From Prevotella sp. (lineage in GTDB: Bacteria > Bacteroidota > Bacteroidia > Bacteroidales > Bacteroidaceae): DNA of 64,000 bases. The notes under the pieces were generated by a model. That model was not told where the DNA came from and ran no database searches. It worked only from the letters and a program-made list of their open reading frames with translations. Each line of letters starts with the position of its first letter. Position 1 is the first letter of the stretch. Shown here one piece after another: positions 24,416 to 33,066 of the stretch. The stretch is from NCBI GenBank assembly GCA_016901395.1, contig JAEAMQ010000012.1, forward strand, positions 26,518 through 90,517, written 5' to 3'. The position numbers and the translations under genes are program-made.

Positions 24416-24423
24416 TAAATTTG
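24416..24423 (+). promoter_or_regulatory. -7 promoter element of the PrsW-like gene
   Basis: TAAATTTG lies 20 bases before the ATG at 24444. An upstream ATG at 24411 would precede the transcript start. Confidence 0.6.
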
Positions 24424-24443
24424 CCACTATAAAACAGCAAACG

Positions 24444-25469
24444 ATGATTTATGTGATCAGAAACGACCACGAATATGGTCCGTATGCCGAGGACCTCGTG
24501 GCGAAATATGTGGAAGACGGCAAGTTGCTCATGCACGACCGCGCACGTCATGCCGAGACGGGTGAGGAAGGAACGGTGGAGGATTTCCTTGAGCGGCGTG
24601 GACTGAAACCGCGTGTTCGCGACAAGGGCACGCTGGGCGAGCAGCTGCGGGCCATCGGTTCGGAGTTTATTTTCCCGCGTGAGGACATGACGCGCCATAG
24701 CTGGATGCAGGACAAACACCTGCTGGTGCTGGCCATCGTGGGTCTCTCGCTGTCGGTGTTGATGCTGTTGCCGGTGGGCGGTTACTTAGTGTTCTATGCC
24801 GTTTCGCTCTATTTCGCGGTTATCTGGGGATTGTTTTTCTACTATCTTTTCCGCACGCGACAGGTGAATGTACGCACCACGGTGTCGGTGTTTTTCCTCA
24901 CACAGCTGGCCGTTTTCATCATTTTCTCCGGACTCAACCGACTCAATTTCTTCTATATCTTCACCGAAATGTCGTTCCCGATCAATATTCTCGGGTTCAC
25001 ACTCGGCGTGGGACTTACCGAGGAGTTTGTGAAAATGCTGCCCCTGCTGTTCCTCGTGCGCCGCACCAAAGAACCGCTACTGCCCCAGACGCTGGTTTAC
25101 TACGGACTGATGTCGGGCATTGCCTTCGGTGTTTTCGAGGGCGTGCAGTATCAGACCACGGTCAACACGCAGGCCGACTATACCACAGCCTTCCTGCTCA
25201 ACATCGCGCGCCTCACGTCCATGCCCTTCCTTCACGCCCTCTGGGGTGGCATCTGCGGCTATTTTGTGGGCTTTGCCCATCTCTATCCACGCTATCGCAA
25301 ATCGCTCTATGTGCTAGCCCTCGCCATCCCTGCGGTGCTCCACGGCCTCTACGACTCGTTTGCGTCGGTCACCTATCTGCTCTCGCTGGCCATTGCTTTC
25401 GGCAGCGTGCTTGTCCTGATGACCTATCTCAGCAAGAGCAATCGCTTCCGCGAGCGGCTGCGCCAATAG
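24444..25469 (+). CDS. PrsW-family membrane protease with N-terminal GYF-like domain
   Basis: A 341-residue protein. Residues 1-50 (IYVIRNDHEYGPYAEDLVAKYVEDGKL) resemble a GYF_2-type module. About eight membrane helices follow. PrsW/CPBP-like motifs lie in the membrane: LTEEFVK (EE pair), FGVFEGVQY, LHALWG and LHGLYDS. PrsW in Bacillus cuts an anti-sigma factor within the membrane. The GYF-like front domain suggests recognition of a partner protein. I use the ATG at 24444 from the promoter position. The target is unknown. Confidence 0.85.
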   Translation: MIYVIRNDHEYGPYAEDLVAKYVEDGKLLMHDRARHAETGEEGTVEDFLERRGLKPRVRDKGTLGEQLRAIGSEFIFPREDMTRHSWMQDKHLLVLAIVGLSLSVLMLLPVGGYLVFYAVSLYFAVIWGLFFYYLFRTRQVNVRTTVSVFFLTQLAVFIIFSGLNRLNFFYIFTEMSFPINILGFTLGVGLTEEFVKMLPLLFLVRRTKEPLLPQTLVYYGLMSGIAFGVFEGVQYQTTVNTQADYTTAFLLNIARLTSMPFLHALWGGICGYFVGFAHLYPRYRKSLYVLALAIPAVLHGLYDSFASVTYLLSLAIAFGSVLVLMTYLSKSNRFRERLRQ

Positions 25470-25481
25470 TCCCATCGCGGT

Positions 25482-25569
25482 GTTACCAAGCCCTGGTAAT
25501 CCCGTTACCACCATTTGGTAACACCATTACCACGGTTTGGTAATTCCGTTATCAAGCCTTGGGACTCCT
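25482..25569 (+). repeat. 22-bp palindromic tandem array between convergent genes
   Basis: Four 22-bp units start at 25482, 25504, 25526 and 25548. Each of the first three is a hairpin (GTTACCA...TGGTAA type) with a different loop. It fills the whole gap between two converging genes, where terminators would be expected. Confidence 0.9.
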
Positions 25570-25571
25570 GC

Positions 25572-26276
25572 TCACAGCCTCTCTTTCACCCTCGGCCAGG
25601 CATGCGAATTGATCAGGAAACAGTCGTCCACGGTCTGCATCATGGTGTCGAGACGCGACTTCGGGATGCCGAAGCCCAGTTTGTTTTTGTCGATACACGG
25701 CCGCACCGAGGGGTCGAACAGACCGAGGAAACACCGTTGTCCGCCACGCCGGTTCTCTGTTGTGACATTGGCAAACATCGTGCTGCAGCCCGACCCGAAC
25801 ACGGTGGTCACGGCATCGGGGGCCGACGTGTCGAAGAAGGCCCATCCGCAAAGTCCCGACAGCTCGTCGGGCGTGGCCAGAATAATCATGCCTTCGATGT
25901 CGTCGAGTGTCTCCACGCGGTCCACCCGCATGACGTTGAGCCAGCCTGCCGGTGCGCGCTGGATGTCCATCTGGGCCACCGACTCGATGACTTGCTCCGG
26001 CGTTTGCTTGTAACGCTCGGTGTATGACACGAAGGTGGGCACGCGTTCGGGCATCTCGGTGAACCCCGTGTAGAACTTTCCGCCACCGCATCCGATGTTG
26101 GTCTCGTTCAGACTCACCGCCCGTCCCTGCTCAATCTGGGCAAAAGACTTGAAAAAACAGCCGCCGATCTTAGGCGTTTCTGCCAGCGGCTCGTTGGTAT
26201 AGCGGTAGACAAGTGGCAACGAAACATTGTCGCCAAAGATTTCACGGAACTTGGAAATAAATGCTTGTGAGGTCAT
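25572..26276 (-). CDS. DUF169 family protein
   Basis: A 234-residue cytosolic protein of the DUF169 family. Typical features are the CFFKSF segment with Cys near residue 40, NIGCGGGKFYTGF near residue 60 and FGSGCSTMFANVT near residue 160. Conserved cysteines suggest a metal or cofactor site, but function is unknown. It has its own -7 motif (26299-26306) and converges on the PrsW-like gene. It is full length for the family. Confidence 0.88.
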   Translation of the reverse strand: MTSQAFISKFREIFGDNVSLPLVYRYTNEPLAETPKIGGCFFKSFAQIEQGRAVSLNETNIGCGGGKFYTGFTEMPERVPTFVSYTERYKQTPEQVIESVAQMDIQRAPAGWLNVMRVDRVETLDDIEGMIILATPDELSGLCGWAFFDTSAPDAVTTVFGSGCSTMFANVTTENRRGGQRCFLGLFDPSVRPCIDKNKLGFGIPKSRLDTMMQTVDDCFLINSHAWPRVKERL

Positions 26277-26298
26277 TGTTTGTCATATTGGTGGATTA

Positions 26299-26306
26299 CA
26301 AAGATA
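26299..26306 (-). promoter_or_regulatory. -7 promoter element of the DUF169 gene
   Basis: The minus strand reads TATCTTTG, 22 bases before the start. Confidence 0.65.
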
Positions 26307-26492
26307 CGGTTTAATCTGAAAGTGGCATCATTTTTCTGTCAATTTCTTTACACCCAGTCCATCTTTCTGACAGATTTTGCAATAGAGTCTACGTGTGACT
26401 TCTCGCCATGTCGACACTTCTTTACACGCCCTTCCTCTTGTTAAAAAACGTAAAAATAATTCTTTTTGTTCGTGAATGTCGCATAAAGACTA

Positions 26493-26500
26493 TACCTTTG
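26493..26500 (+). promoter_or_regulatory. -7 promoter element of tRNA-Tyr
   Basis: TACCTTTG lies 23 bases before the mature tRNA 5' end. A TTTTTG at 26463-26468 could serve as the -33 element, though its spacing of 24 is long. Confidence 0.6.
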
Positions 26501-26523
26501 CACTCGCTTTGAAAAAAGCTCGG

Positions 26524-26606
26524 GGGTGGTTACCAGAGTGGCCAAATGGGGCAGACTGTAAATCTGCTGGCTCTTGCCTTCGGTGGTTCGAATCCATCAC
26601 CACCCA
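26524..26606 (+). tRNA. tRNA-Tyr (GTA)
   Basis: A class II tRNA with a long variable arm. The acceptor stem is GGGTGGT/ACCACCC with discriminator A. The anticodon arm GCAGA-CTGTAAA-TCTGC gives anticodon GTA, and a TTCGAAT T-loop follows. CCA is not encoded. It has its own promoter motif and is monocistronic. Confidence 0.95.
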
Positions 26607-26761
26607 CTTTTCATAAGTAAACTGAAAAGTCATCACTATTCTTCTGAATGGTGATGACTTTTCTCATTATATAAACTACTACTCACATGCTAAGGTTGCC
26701 ATATTGACACAGCCCGGAATGAGGGTGCGACAACCGCCATATCCCTATTGTGAGAACCTCC

Positions 26762-27388
26762 TTACGGCCTAAACGTCTCCATCATACGATACATCCGCTC
26801 CAGCTCTACGGGGTCGGTGGTCTCGTTTACCACCTGCTGGGCAAACGCAACCATGCCTTTAGCCTCAGCCGTGCGGAGGTAACGCTCGTCGAGACACCAT
26901 GTGCCCAGCCGCAGACGGTCGAGGGCATCGGCATCCTTGAACACATGATACACCTCCAGCCAGACATCGGCCTGGTCGCTGCCCTTGCGCCGGATGAGTT
27001 GGTTGCCCAAAGCGTCGTCGCGGTCGTGAAACTTCATCGCCTCGTAAGCCTCGGGCAGAAAGCCGAGCGCGCCCTGTCCGCAGTAGGTGCGGTAATATTG
27101 CGACGCACGTCCGCCGTGGCCCACGTCGAGATAATTATCCTTGCGGCGGGTGTCGTGGAAGATGGCGGCGTGGGCCAGAGCCGTCATGCTCCGGTCGTCG
27201 AGGGCACGCTTTTCACCGATGCGCAAGGCATGCAGGAGCACCCGCTCGCAGTGGCCCTGCGTGTGGATATCGATGTTGCCGGGTATCTCCCAGAACACCA
27301 CGTGACGCTCCATATACTCCACCCAGTAGGCAAACATGCGTTTCACCCGCGGGGATTGCTGACCGATGATTTTCTCAGATATATTCAT
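26762..27388 (-). CDS. HD-domain phosphohydrolase-like protein
   Basis: A 208-residue protein with HD-type metal ligands: H in IHTQGHCERV, HD in AHAAIFHDTRR and a later D in VFKDADALDRLR. Such proteins hydrolyse nucleotides or signalling phosphates. It is soluble and has no extra regulatory domain. I start at the ATG ending at 27388, which follows the minus-strand motif TATTTTTG at 27399-27406; the open frame to 27430 would cross that promoter. It is divergent from the TPR-like gene at 27462. The substrate is unknown. Confidence 0.8.
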   Translation of the reverse strand: MNISEKIIGQQSPRVKRMFAYWVEYMERHVVFWEIPGNIDIHTQGHCERVLLHALRIGEKRALDDRSMTALAHAAIFHDTRRKDNYLDVGHGGRASQYYRTYCGQGALGFLPEAYEAMKFHDRDDALGNQLIRRKGSDQADVWLEVYHVFKDADALDRLRLGTWCLDERYLRTAEAKGMVAFAQQVVNETTDPVELERMYRMMETFRP

Positions 27389-27398
27389 TGCTTGCCTG

Positions 27399-27406
27399 CA
27401 AAAATA
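27399..27406 (-). promoter_or_regulatory. -7 promoter element of the HD-domain gene
   Basis: The minus strand reads TATTTTTG, 11 bases before the chosen start. Confidence 0.5.
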
Positions 27407-27440
27407 CGAAAAAATAACATAGCAAGTCAATAGTTTTCGT

Positions 27441-27448
27441 TATATTTG
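27441..27448 (+). promoter_or_regulatory. -7 promoter element of the TPR-like gene
   Basis: TATATTTG lies 14 bases before the ATG at 27462. Confidence 0.55.
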
Positions 27449-27461
27449 CATCAAAGGGAGT

Positions 27462-28292
27462 ATGAAAATGGAGAAATACGGATTCTGGGAGATGAATACC
27501 GAGTTTAAAAAAAAGCTCAAGAAAGGAGCCATCGACGAGGCACGCCGGTTGCTCTACAACATGACGCAACTCTATCCGCAACTCAATGACAACGACCTGC
27601 AGGGCAACAAGGCCATCATTCACAATGCTTTGGCCCTCGACCGGGTGGTTGTCAACTTCAACCTGCCCTACTTTGTGGAATACGCCATGCGCCTGGCCGA
27701 CTCTGACTGGGAAGGCGACCGACGCAACGGCAGGGTCATACCGTCGCTCGGACAGCGCATTACCAACCGGCTGATGAGTGGCATTGCCGAGCGGCCGGAA
27801 GCCTATATCAAGGCCGTGATGCCGTTTTTCCGCAAGGCGCTGCAGCACAATCCGAGCAACAAGGACAACCTGCGCCACCTCGCCCAGCTCTATGTGCGTG
27901 TGAAACTCAAGACGCAGGCCATCGCCCTCTACAAGCAACTGCTGCAACGCTATCACGACAGTTACCTCTATGCGGAACTGGCCGAACTGGTGTCGGAGCC
28001 TCAACTCAAAGTCGCCCTGCTCTGCCAGGCTATCGTCAACCAACCTAAAGAAGCATTCAACATGGGCAACCGCAGCCGTCTGGCCGAACTGCTCCAGATG
28101 CCTGAACCCACGCGAGCTGCCTACGAGATACGCAAAAGCATGGCCGCCCGCAAGAAAGCAGGACAGCCTTTGCCGGCCAATGTGGAGCGCATCGGGCGCA
28201 TATTGGCAGAATATACGCCTGTGACCGAGGCCGAACAACAGCTGTTTTACCAGCGCATGGCACCCGTGGCCGATGCCTTTATTGCCCACTAA
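27462..28292 (+). CDS. TPR-like helical repeat protein
   Basis: A 276-residue soluble protein that appears helical throughout, with TPR-like pairs such as AYIKAVMPFFRKALQHNP and AQLYVRVKLKTQAIALYKQLL, and a basic middle. I cannot name the domain. It overlaps the frame of the next gene's upstream region, and the next start lies 26 bases past its stop, so the two are probably co-transcribed. Regulatory or scaffold roles are possible. Confidence 0.68.
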   Translation: MKMEKYGFWEMNTEFKKKLKKGAIDEARRLLYNMTQLYPQLNDNDLQGNKAIIHNALALDRVVVNFNLPYFVEYAMRLADSDWEGDRRNGRVIPSLGQRITNRLMSGIAERPEAYIKAVMPFFRKALQHNPSNKDNLRHLAQLYVRVKLKTQAIALYKQLLQRYHDSYLYAELAELVSEPQLKVALLCQAIVNQPKEAFNMGNRSRLAELLQMPEPTRAAYEIRKSMAARKKAGQPLPANVERIGRILAEYTPVTEAEQQLFYQRMAPVADAFIAH

Positions 28293-28317
28293 CACGTTAT
28301 TTTCAAGACTTATCAAC

Positions 28318-29466
28318 ATGAAATCGAAAATCAAAATACAACTCGCCAGCAAGGAACAGGCATCAGAAATCGCCACGCTCATCATGCTGGCGATGAATCA
28401 TGAGTGTTGCCAGAACTTCGCAGGGCCACAGCATTCGCTGGAAGATTTTCATCGGATGATGACTGAACTCGTCGGCATGGACGAGAGTCAGTACAGCTAT
28501 CGCCACACGTTTGTGGCCCTCACGGGGCACAACAAGTTGGCGGGAATGTGCGTGGCCTACGACGGCAAGGACCTGCGGCGGTTGCGAAAGGCGTTTTTCG
28601 ATGCTGCCCTGCGGCATCTGGGACAGCATTTCGAGGGTATGGACGACGAGACATCGGCGGGAGAATACTATGTGGACTCGCTGGCGGTGAAAGAGGAATA
28701 CCGCGGACAGGGCATCGCACGGCAGTTGCTTCGGGCCGTGATCAATGCCTACGGCGACGACCAACCCATAGGACTGTTAGTGGATCAGGGCAATCCCAAG
28801 GCCGAACGACTGTATCAACGGGTAGGCTTTCGCCATGTGGACGATGCCCAATGGGGCGGGCACGCCATGCGACATCTGCAATATCCCGTGAAATGTGCGT
28901 GGGCAAGGGCCGACGAACTGTCGGAGAAATACCACGATGAGGAATGGGGTGTGCCGGTGCATGACGAGCAACGCCACTACATGTTCCTGCTCATGGAGTC
29001 GATGTCGTGTGGACTTTCATGGCAGATGATGCTTCAGCGGCGGGAGGTTTTCCGCCAGTGTTTTGCCGATTTCGATGCCGCTACAGTGGCGAAATTCACC
29101 GAAACGGATGTGGAACGCATCATGGCAACCGAAGGCATGATACGTTCGCGTCGCAAGATTGAGGGGATGATTACCAATGCCAAAGCCTTTGTCGAGGTGG
29201 CACGGGAGTTTGGATCGTTTGACAAATACATCTGGAGTTTCACCAACGGGCACTCACTCCTCTATCCCTCGCATGCCGACCGGTGGGTGACGCGCAACGA
29301 TCTCTCCGACCGTGTGGCCCGCGACCTGAAGCGGCGCGGCTTCTGCTATGTGGGCTCCACCATTATATATAGTCATCTGCAGGCCATTGGCATCATCAAT
29401 GACCATCGTCCCGGATGCTTCCGCTACGCTGAAATCAGGGAAGGATGCACTGTGGTGAAGGAGTAA
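28318..29466 (+). CDS. fusion of GNAT acetyltransferase and 3-methyladenine DNA glycosylase I (Tag)
   Basis: A 382-residue two-domain protein. Residues 1-190 are a GNAT acetyltransferase with the acetyl-CoA loop in VDSLAVKEEYRGQGIARQLL. Residues 198-382 are a complete Tag glycosylase: CAWAR, YHDEEWGVP, GLSWQMMLQRR and the zinc-binding ending INDHRPGCFRY (C, H, H, C ligands all present). Tag removes 3-methyladenine from DNA. The two enzymes are normally separate proteins. The frame is continuous, and no start codon is obviously placed for Tag alone. The ATG at 28318 is preferred because the GNAT domain starts there. Confidence 0.88.
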   Translation: MKSKIKIQLASKEQASEIATLIMLAMNHECCQNFAGPQHSLEDFHRMMTELVGMDESQYSYRHTFVALTGHNKLAGMCVAYDGKDLRRLRKAFFDAALRHLGQHFEGMDDETSAGEYYVDSLAVKEEYRGQGIARQLLRAVINAYGDDQPIGLLVDQGNPKAERLYQRVGFRHVDDAQWGGHAMRHLQYPVKCAWARADELSEKYHDEEWGVPVHDEQRHYMFLLMESMSCGLSWQMMLQRREVFRQCFADFDAATVAKFTETDVERIMATEGMIRSRRKIEGMITNAKAFVEVAREFGSFDKYIWSFTNGHSLLYPSHADRWVTRNDLSDRVARDLKRRGFCYVGSTIIYSHLQAIGIINDHRPGCFRYAEIREGCTVVKE

Positions 29467-29624
29467 GACACCTCTCTACCCTCCCCTGTCAGCCCCTTTC
29501 AGCTATCAGAGTAAACCGAGAGTCATGGCTAAACACATGCTTCTCTGATGCCAGAGGTTGATTTTAGAGTTCTATTTTCCAGAGCTTTGCAGATGCCCTC
29601 AAGCCTCGATTGGGGGAAACAAAA

Positions 29625-29662
29625 ATGCTGACCTCAGCACCCTTTCGGTCTGAAGTCAGCAT
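29625..29662 (-). terminator. intrinsic terminator after SDR gene
   Basis: ATGCTGAC...GTCAGCAT forms a strong stem. The minus strand continues with TTTTTGTTT, and the end of the SDR gene lies 24 bases before it. Confidence 0.8.
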
Positions 29663-29685
29663 GCTTATATAATAATAGGTGGGAA

Positions 29686-30432
29686 TTATTCCCTCACAAT
29701 ATAGCTGCCACTGCCCTGATGGGTGGCCAGAATGAGCACCTCGGCAATCTGAACATGCTCGGGAGCTGAGGCCGCATAGTAGGCCACGTCGGCAATATCG
29801 GTACCGGTCAGCGGTTTGATACCCTTATATACATTGTCGGCACGGGCCGTATCACCGTGGAAACGCACATTGCTGAAATTGGTTTCGACGAGTCCCGGCT
29901 TGAGGTTGGTGACGCGAACGGCCGAGTGTGCCACGTCGAGGCGCAGACCGTCTGACAGGGTTTTCACCGCGGCCTTGGTGGCACAATAGACGTTTCCACC
30001 CAGATAGGCACCGTCACCGGCCACACTTCCTACATTGATGACATGGCCGTGGTTGCGGCTCACCATGCCCGGCACGATGAGACGGGTCATCGTGAGCAGT
30101 CCCTTGATGTTGGTATCAATCATCCGGTCCCAGTCATCGACATCACCCTCATACTCGGGTTCCAGCCCCTGAGCAAGTCCGGCATTGTTAATCAACACGT
30201 CAATCTCCTGCCATTCAGCGGGAATACTCTCGACGGCCCGACGCGAAGCCTCACGGTCGCGGACATCAAAACAGAGGGTGAGAACGTCGGTCTGGAGACT
30301 CGATTTCAGCTTGTCAAGCAAGTCAGCACGTCGTCCGGTCAATATCAAACGGTAGCCACCTTCGGCAAATTTACGTGCACAAGCCTCGCCAATTCCACTT
30401 GTCGCACCGGTAATCAAAGCAATACGTTTCAT
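29686..30432 (-). CDS. short-chain dehydrogenase (YdfG-like)
   Basis: A 248-residue classical SDR. The cofactor motif is TGATSGIG at residues 8-15, then NNAGLA near residue 87, and the catalytic S...YxxxK is in NVGSVAG and VYCATKAA. TGRRADLL with paired Arg suggests NADP(H). The closest functional type is YdfG, which oxidises 3-hydroxy acids such as L-allo-threonine and serine. It is cytosolic and full length, with its own promoter and terminator. Confidence 0.93.
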   Translation of the reverse strand: MKRIALITGATSGIGEACARKFAEGGYRLILTGRRADLLDKLKSSLQTDVLTLCFDVRDREASRRAVESIPAEWQEIDVLINNAGLAQGLEPEYEGDVDDWDRMIDTNIKGLLTMTRLIVPGMVSRNHGHVINVGSVAGDGAYLGGNVYCATKAAVKTLSDGLRLDVAHSAVRVTNLKPGLVETNFSNVRFHGDTARADNVYKGIKPLTGTDIADVAYYAASAPEHVQIAEVLILATHQGSGSYIVRE

Positions 30433-30464
30433 TCTTCTTATTTGTTTTAAACGATTTCTACACG

Positions 30465-30472
30465 CAAAGGTA
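30465..30472 (-). promoter_or_regulatory. -7 promoter element of the SDR gene
   Basis: The minus strand reads TACCTTTG, 32 bases before the start. Confidence 0.6.
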
Positions 30473-30590
30473 TGAAATTATAGCGAAAGGTGAACGTCGG
30501 ACGAGCGTTTTCTATCGGTCCAACCCCATGAAAATGAGCATCCTTTGATGAAAAAGAGACAAAAAACATCGGTATTTCACGAAAAACCAT

Positions 30591-30598
30591 TATATTCG
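30591..30598 (+). promoter_or_regulatory. -7 promoter element of the DUF4251-TonB pair
   Basis: TATATTCG is one base off TAnnTTTG and lies 12 bases before the ATG cluster at 30611. Confidence 0.45.
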
Positions 30599-30610
30599 CA
30601 AGAAAATACA

Positions 30611-31120
30611 ATGATGATGAAAAAGCTACTGGGATTACTCACGATGGTGCTCGGTCTCACGGCCTGCACAACCTCGAAGACTGCCGAACAGAAGAATGCG
30701 CAGTACCTCCAGCAAATGAGTCAACTGGCTGATTCGCTGAGAAATCGCACCTATACGATATCGTTTGACTACGTGATGCCCCGCAGATCGGGCGGACACT
30801 TCCTCACGTCTGACTATTCCGTGACGGTCAAAGGCGACAGCATCACGAGTTTTCTGCCCTATTTCGGGGTGGCCTATCGTGCCGACTGGAACAATCAGTA
30901 TCACAGTCCGCTCGACTTCAAAGGCCTCATCATGGCTTACGACTATGCCCAAAGGAAGAAAGACAGCTACCGCGTCATGCTGAAAACCAAGAATGGTATG
31001 GACCAGATGGTGTATCAGCTGCAGGTATTTGCCAATGGCAAGGCGACACTCGACGTATTGCCCACCGACCGTGAACCTATCTCTTTTACAGGCAATCTCA
31101 AATGGGAGGAACAACGATGA
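30611..31120 (+). CDS. DUF4251 lipoprotein
   Basis: A 169-residue lipoprotein (GLLTMVLGLTAC signal). A DUF4251 beta-rich domain follows: YVMPRRSGGHFLTSDYSVTVKGDSITSFLPYFGVAY, then PLDFKGLIMAYDY. The family is common in Bacteroidales, is membrane-anchored in the periplasm, and has no known function. I use the ATG triplet at 30611 because the promoter-like motif lies just upstream. Its stop overlaps the next start (ATGA), so the TonB-domain gene is translationally coupled. Confidence 0.85.
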   Translation: MMMKKLLGLLTMVLGLTACTTSKTAEQKNAQYLQQMSQLADSLRNRTYTISFDYVMPRRSGGHFLTSDYSVTVKGDSITSFLPYFGVAYRADWNNQYHSPLDFKGLIMAYDYAQRKKDSYRVMLKTKNGMDQMVYQLQVFANGKATLDVLPTDREPISFTGNLKWEEQR

Positions 31121-32265
31121 AGCATCTCCTGAGTCTCCTTCTGACGCTTCTGTCCCTCACATTGTGCGCCCAGACCGTGGACAATACGGCCCAAAAATAT
31201 GCCATGAGGTACGTGAAAGACCACCTTTTCCTACAGCATGGCGAGGACTTCAACGTCATCGACACCGACATCGAATGGCCTGAACTGCTGAGTTATTCGC
31301 AGGTACAGACGCAGCCTTTGCAGCAATTTCTGGCACAACAACTGTTTGGATATGACACGGCCAACTTTGATTCGGCTTACCAAGCCTACCAATCGGCACA
31401 CGGACAAGTGGTCAGCGGCACGCTGAAATCATTGCCCGACGACAACCGATTTGCCTATATCACCCTCAAGGCTCAGGTGAAATCCTACGCCCCCAACCAC
31501 TGGATCTGCTACCAGACAACCGTGAAGATCGAACCTCAAAGCCTCTCTCCGCTGAAAGCTAAGGACGAAAAGCACTATTATGTCTATGATATCGGCCGAA
31601 AAAAGATTTTCTCGACCGAAGACATTGTCAAACAAGACCAGATACAAAACGGCAATGTTCCTTCGGGATTTTTTGAAAACATCTTCGCCCCACTGAGTGA
31701 CGACGACTTTAACCAAATCACCTCGGCAGCTTTAGACGGTGTATGGTTAGTGCAAAAGAGCCCGCAAGTGGGACTGCACATCACCTGTCGCACCGCCGAC
31801 AAACAACTGGACTATGAGACATTGATGCCCTACGACGATGTAAGAAGCATTGTGACGAAGAATGGCCGGACACTTTTTGAAAAACCAGTACCACCTGTTC
31901 AGCCCGAGTTTGTCACCCTGCCCAACATCTGGAAAGGCGACACCATATATTATAAGGTGGAGAATGCACCCGAGTTCAGGGGCGGACAAGAAGGGCTGAA
32001 AGCATATCTCGCCCATGTAAGTGCACCGAAAGCCCCATTGCCAGGACGTGTGATTACGGCCTTTGTGGTTGACAAGACGGGGGCTGTACAGGATGTTCGG
32101 GTCATCAGTCCGCTCTCTCCCGAACTCGATCGACACGCTGTGGCTTTGGTGAAAGGTATGCCCAAGTTTGCCCCTGGCACATTGAAAGGGAGTCCTGTCT
32201 GCGTAAGGATGTATCTCCCCATATCTTATCGGGAAGAGAAAACCAACAGCGAATTCTCAGAATAA
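31117..32265 (+). CDS. secreted protein with C-terminal TonB-like domain
   Basis: A 382-residue protein with a signal peptide (LTLLSLTLCAQ). About 250 residues of unknown fold follow, including a DUF3298-like NHWICYQTTVKIEPQSL...YYVYDIGRKKIFSTEDI part. The C-terminus is a TonB_C-type domain (FRGGQEGLKAYLAHVSAP...ITAFVVDKTGAVQDVRVISPLSPELDRHAV). There is no N-terminal membrane anchor, so it is unlikely to be a standard energy transducer. It is coupled to the DUF4251 gene. A periplasmic partner of envelope proteins is a reasonable inference. Confidence 0.8.
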   Translation: MKHLLSLLLTLLSLTLCAQTVDNTAQKYAMRYVKDHLFLQHGEDFNVIDTDIEWPELLSYSQVQTQPLQQFLAQQLFGYDTANFDSAYQAYQSAHGQVVSGTLKSLPDDNRFAYITLKAQVKSYAPNHWICYQTTVKIEPQSLSPLKAKDEKHYYVYDIGRKKIFSTEDIVKQDQIQNGNVPSGFFENIFAPLSDDDFNQITSAALDGVWLVQKSPQVGLHITCRTADKQLDYETLMPYDDVRSIVTKNGRTLFEKPVPPVQPEFVTLPNIWKGDTIYYKVENAPEFRGGQEGLKAYLAHVSAPKAPLPGRVITAFVVDKTGAVQDVRVISPLSPELDRHAVALVKGMPKFAPGTLKGSPVCVRMYLPISYREEKTNSEFSE

Positions 32266-33018
32266 TCATAAATCCATCAGAAATCTCTTACAATCAATCC
32301 ATAACGCAGGCAGCCGACCTTCGCGTTATGCGACATCCCTTTTGCCAATATCCTGCACGCCCTCATCAGCCTTCCACCGCATTCTCCAAGACAGGAAGTC
32401 GGAAAAACAGGGGGACTTGCCGACACCGACCGACACAAACGCATCAAACAGCATTTAGATACCCCACAGGTCTATAGGCGCTTCGACACTAATCTGCATC
32501 CGCACTCATGAGACACCACACACCGTTGCCATGGAATGTACGTTTGTTGGAGAAGCTCCTTTGTCGTTTCAAGATTGCCAAGAGAGCATCCCAGCCGCGA
32601 TAGGTAGCTGGCATCCTTCCTCCGTCCCATCGCTTTTTAAACGGAAAAGCAGTGTACAGATTTCGATTTGCATTCATTTTTATTGAGAAAGCAACAATTT
32701 GAAAGCATAAAAAGGGAAAGATGTTACAGCATGAACGTATTTTCCTTTTTATTTACAAATAATCCGTAAGCATTGCCAACAAACCATCTTCTATAGACAT
32801 TTATTATCATACGAATACCACCTTAATAATGACATAAAGTAAGTACTACAACAGTATATCACCTTTTAACAATTGTATTACATTACTTTTTGATACTTTT
32901 ATCCCCTATAATGTTTATCTTTCAAATTAAAAGTGGCCTTTCTAAAACACTTGCATTTTTAACGAAAAATAATTATAAATTAGTGTTAAATATTTGTTTG
33001 AAATCAATATTTTTTGCA
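32266..33018. other. gene-poor 0.75-kb gap
   Basis: The first 420 bases have normal composition but contain no convincing gene; one short minus-strand frame (32489-32677) matches nothing I know. From about 32680 to 33018 it is strongly A+T-rich without visible repeats. It may be decayed coding DNA plus the regulatory region of the next gene. Confidence 0.5.
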
Positions 33019-33026
33019 TACCTTTG
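33019..33026 (+). promoter_or_regulatory. -7 promoter element of the MORN-like gene
   Basis: TACCTTTG lies 41 bases before the start. A TTTG at 32997-33000 lies 18 bases upstream of it, suitable as a -33 element. Confidence 0.7.
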
Positions 33027-33066
33027 CAATGAAAGAAACAAAAACCTATAAACCGAAAGATAAATT

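Noticed and set aside
25482..25569. Possible short CRISPR-like array
   Set aside because: The 22-bp units touch each other, vary in their loops and have no spacers.
32489..32677. 62-codon minus-strand frame
   Set aside because: It has no recognisable feature or clear promoter; kept only as a note in the gap entry.
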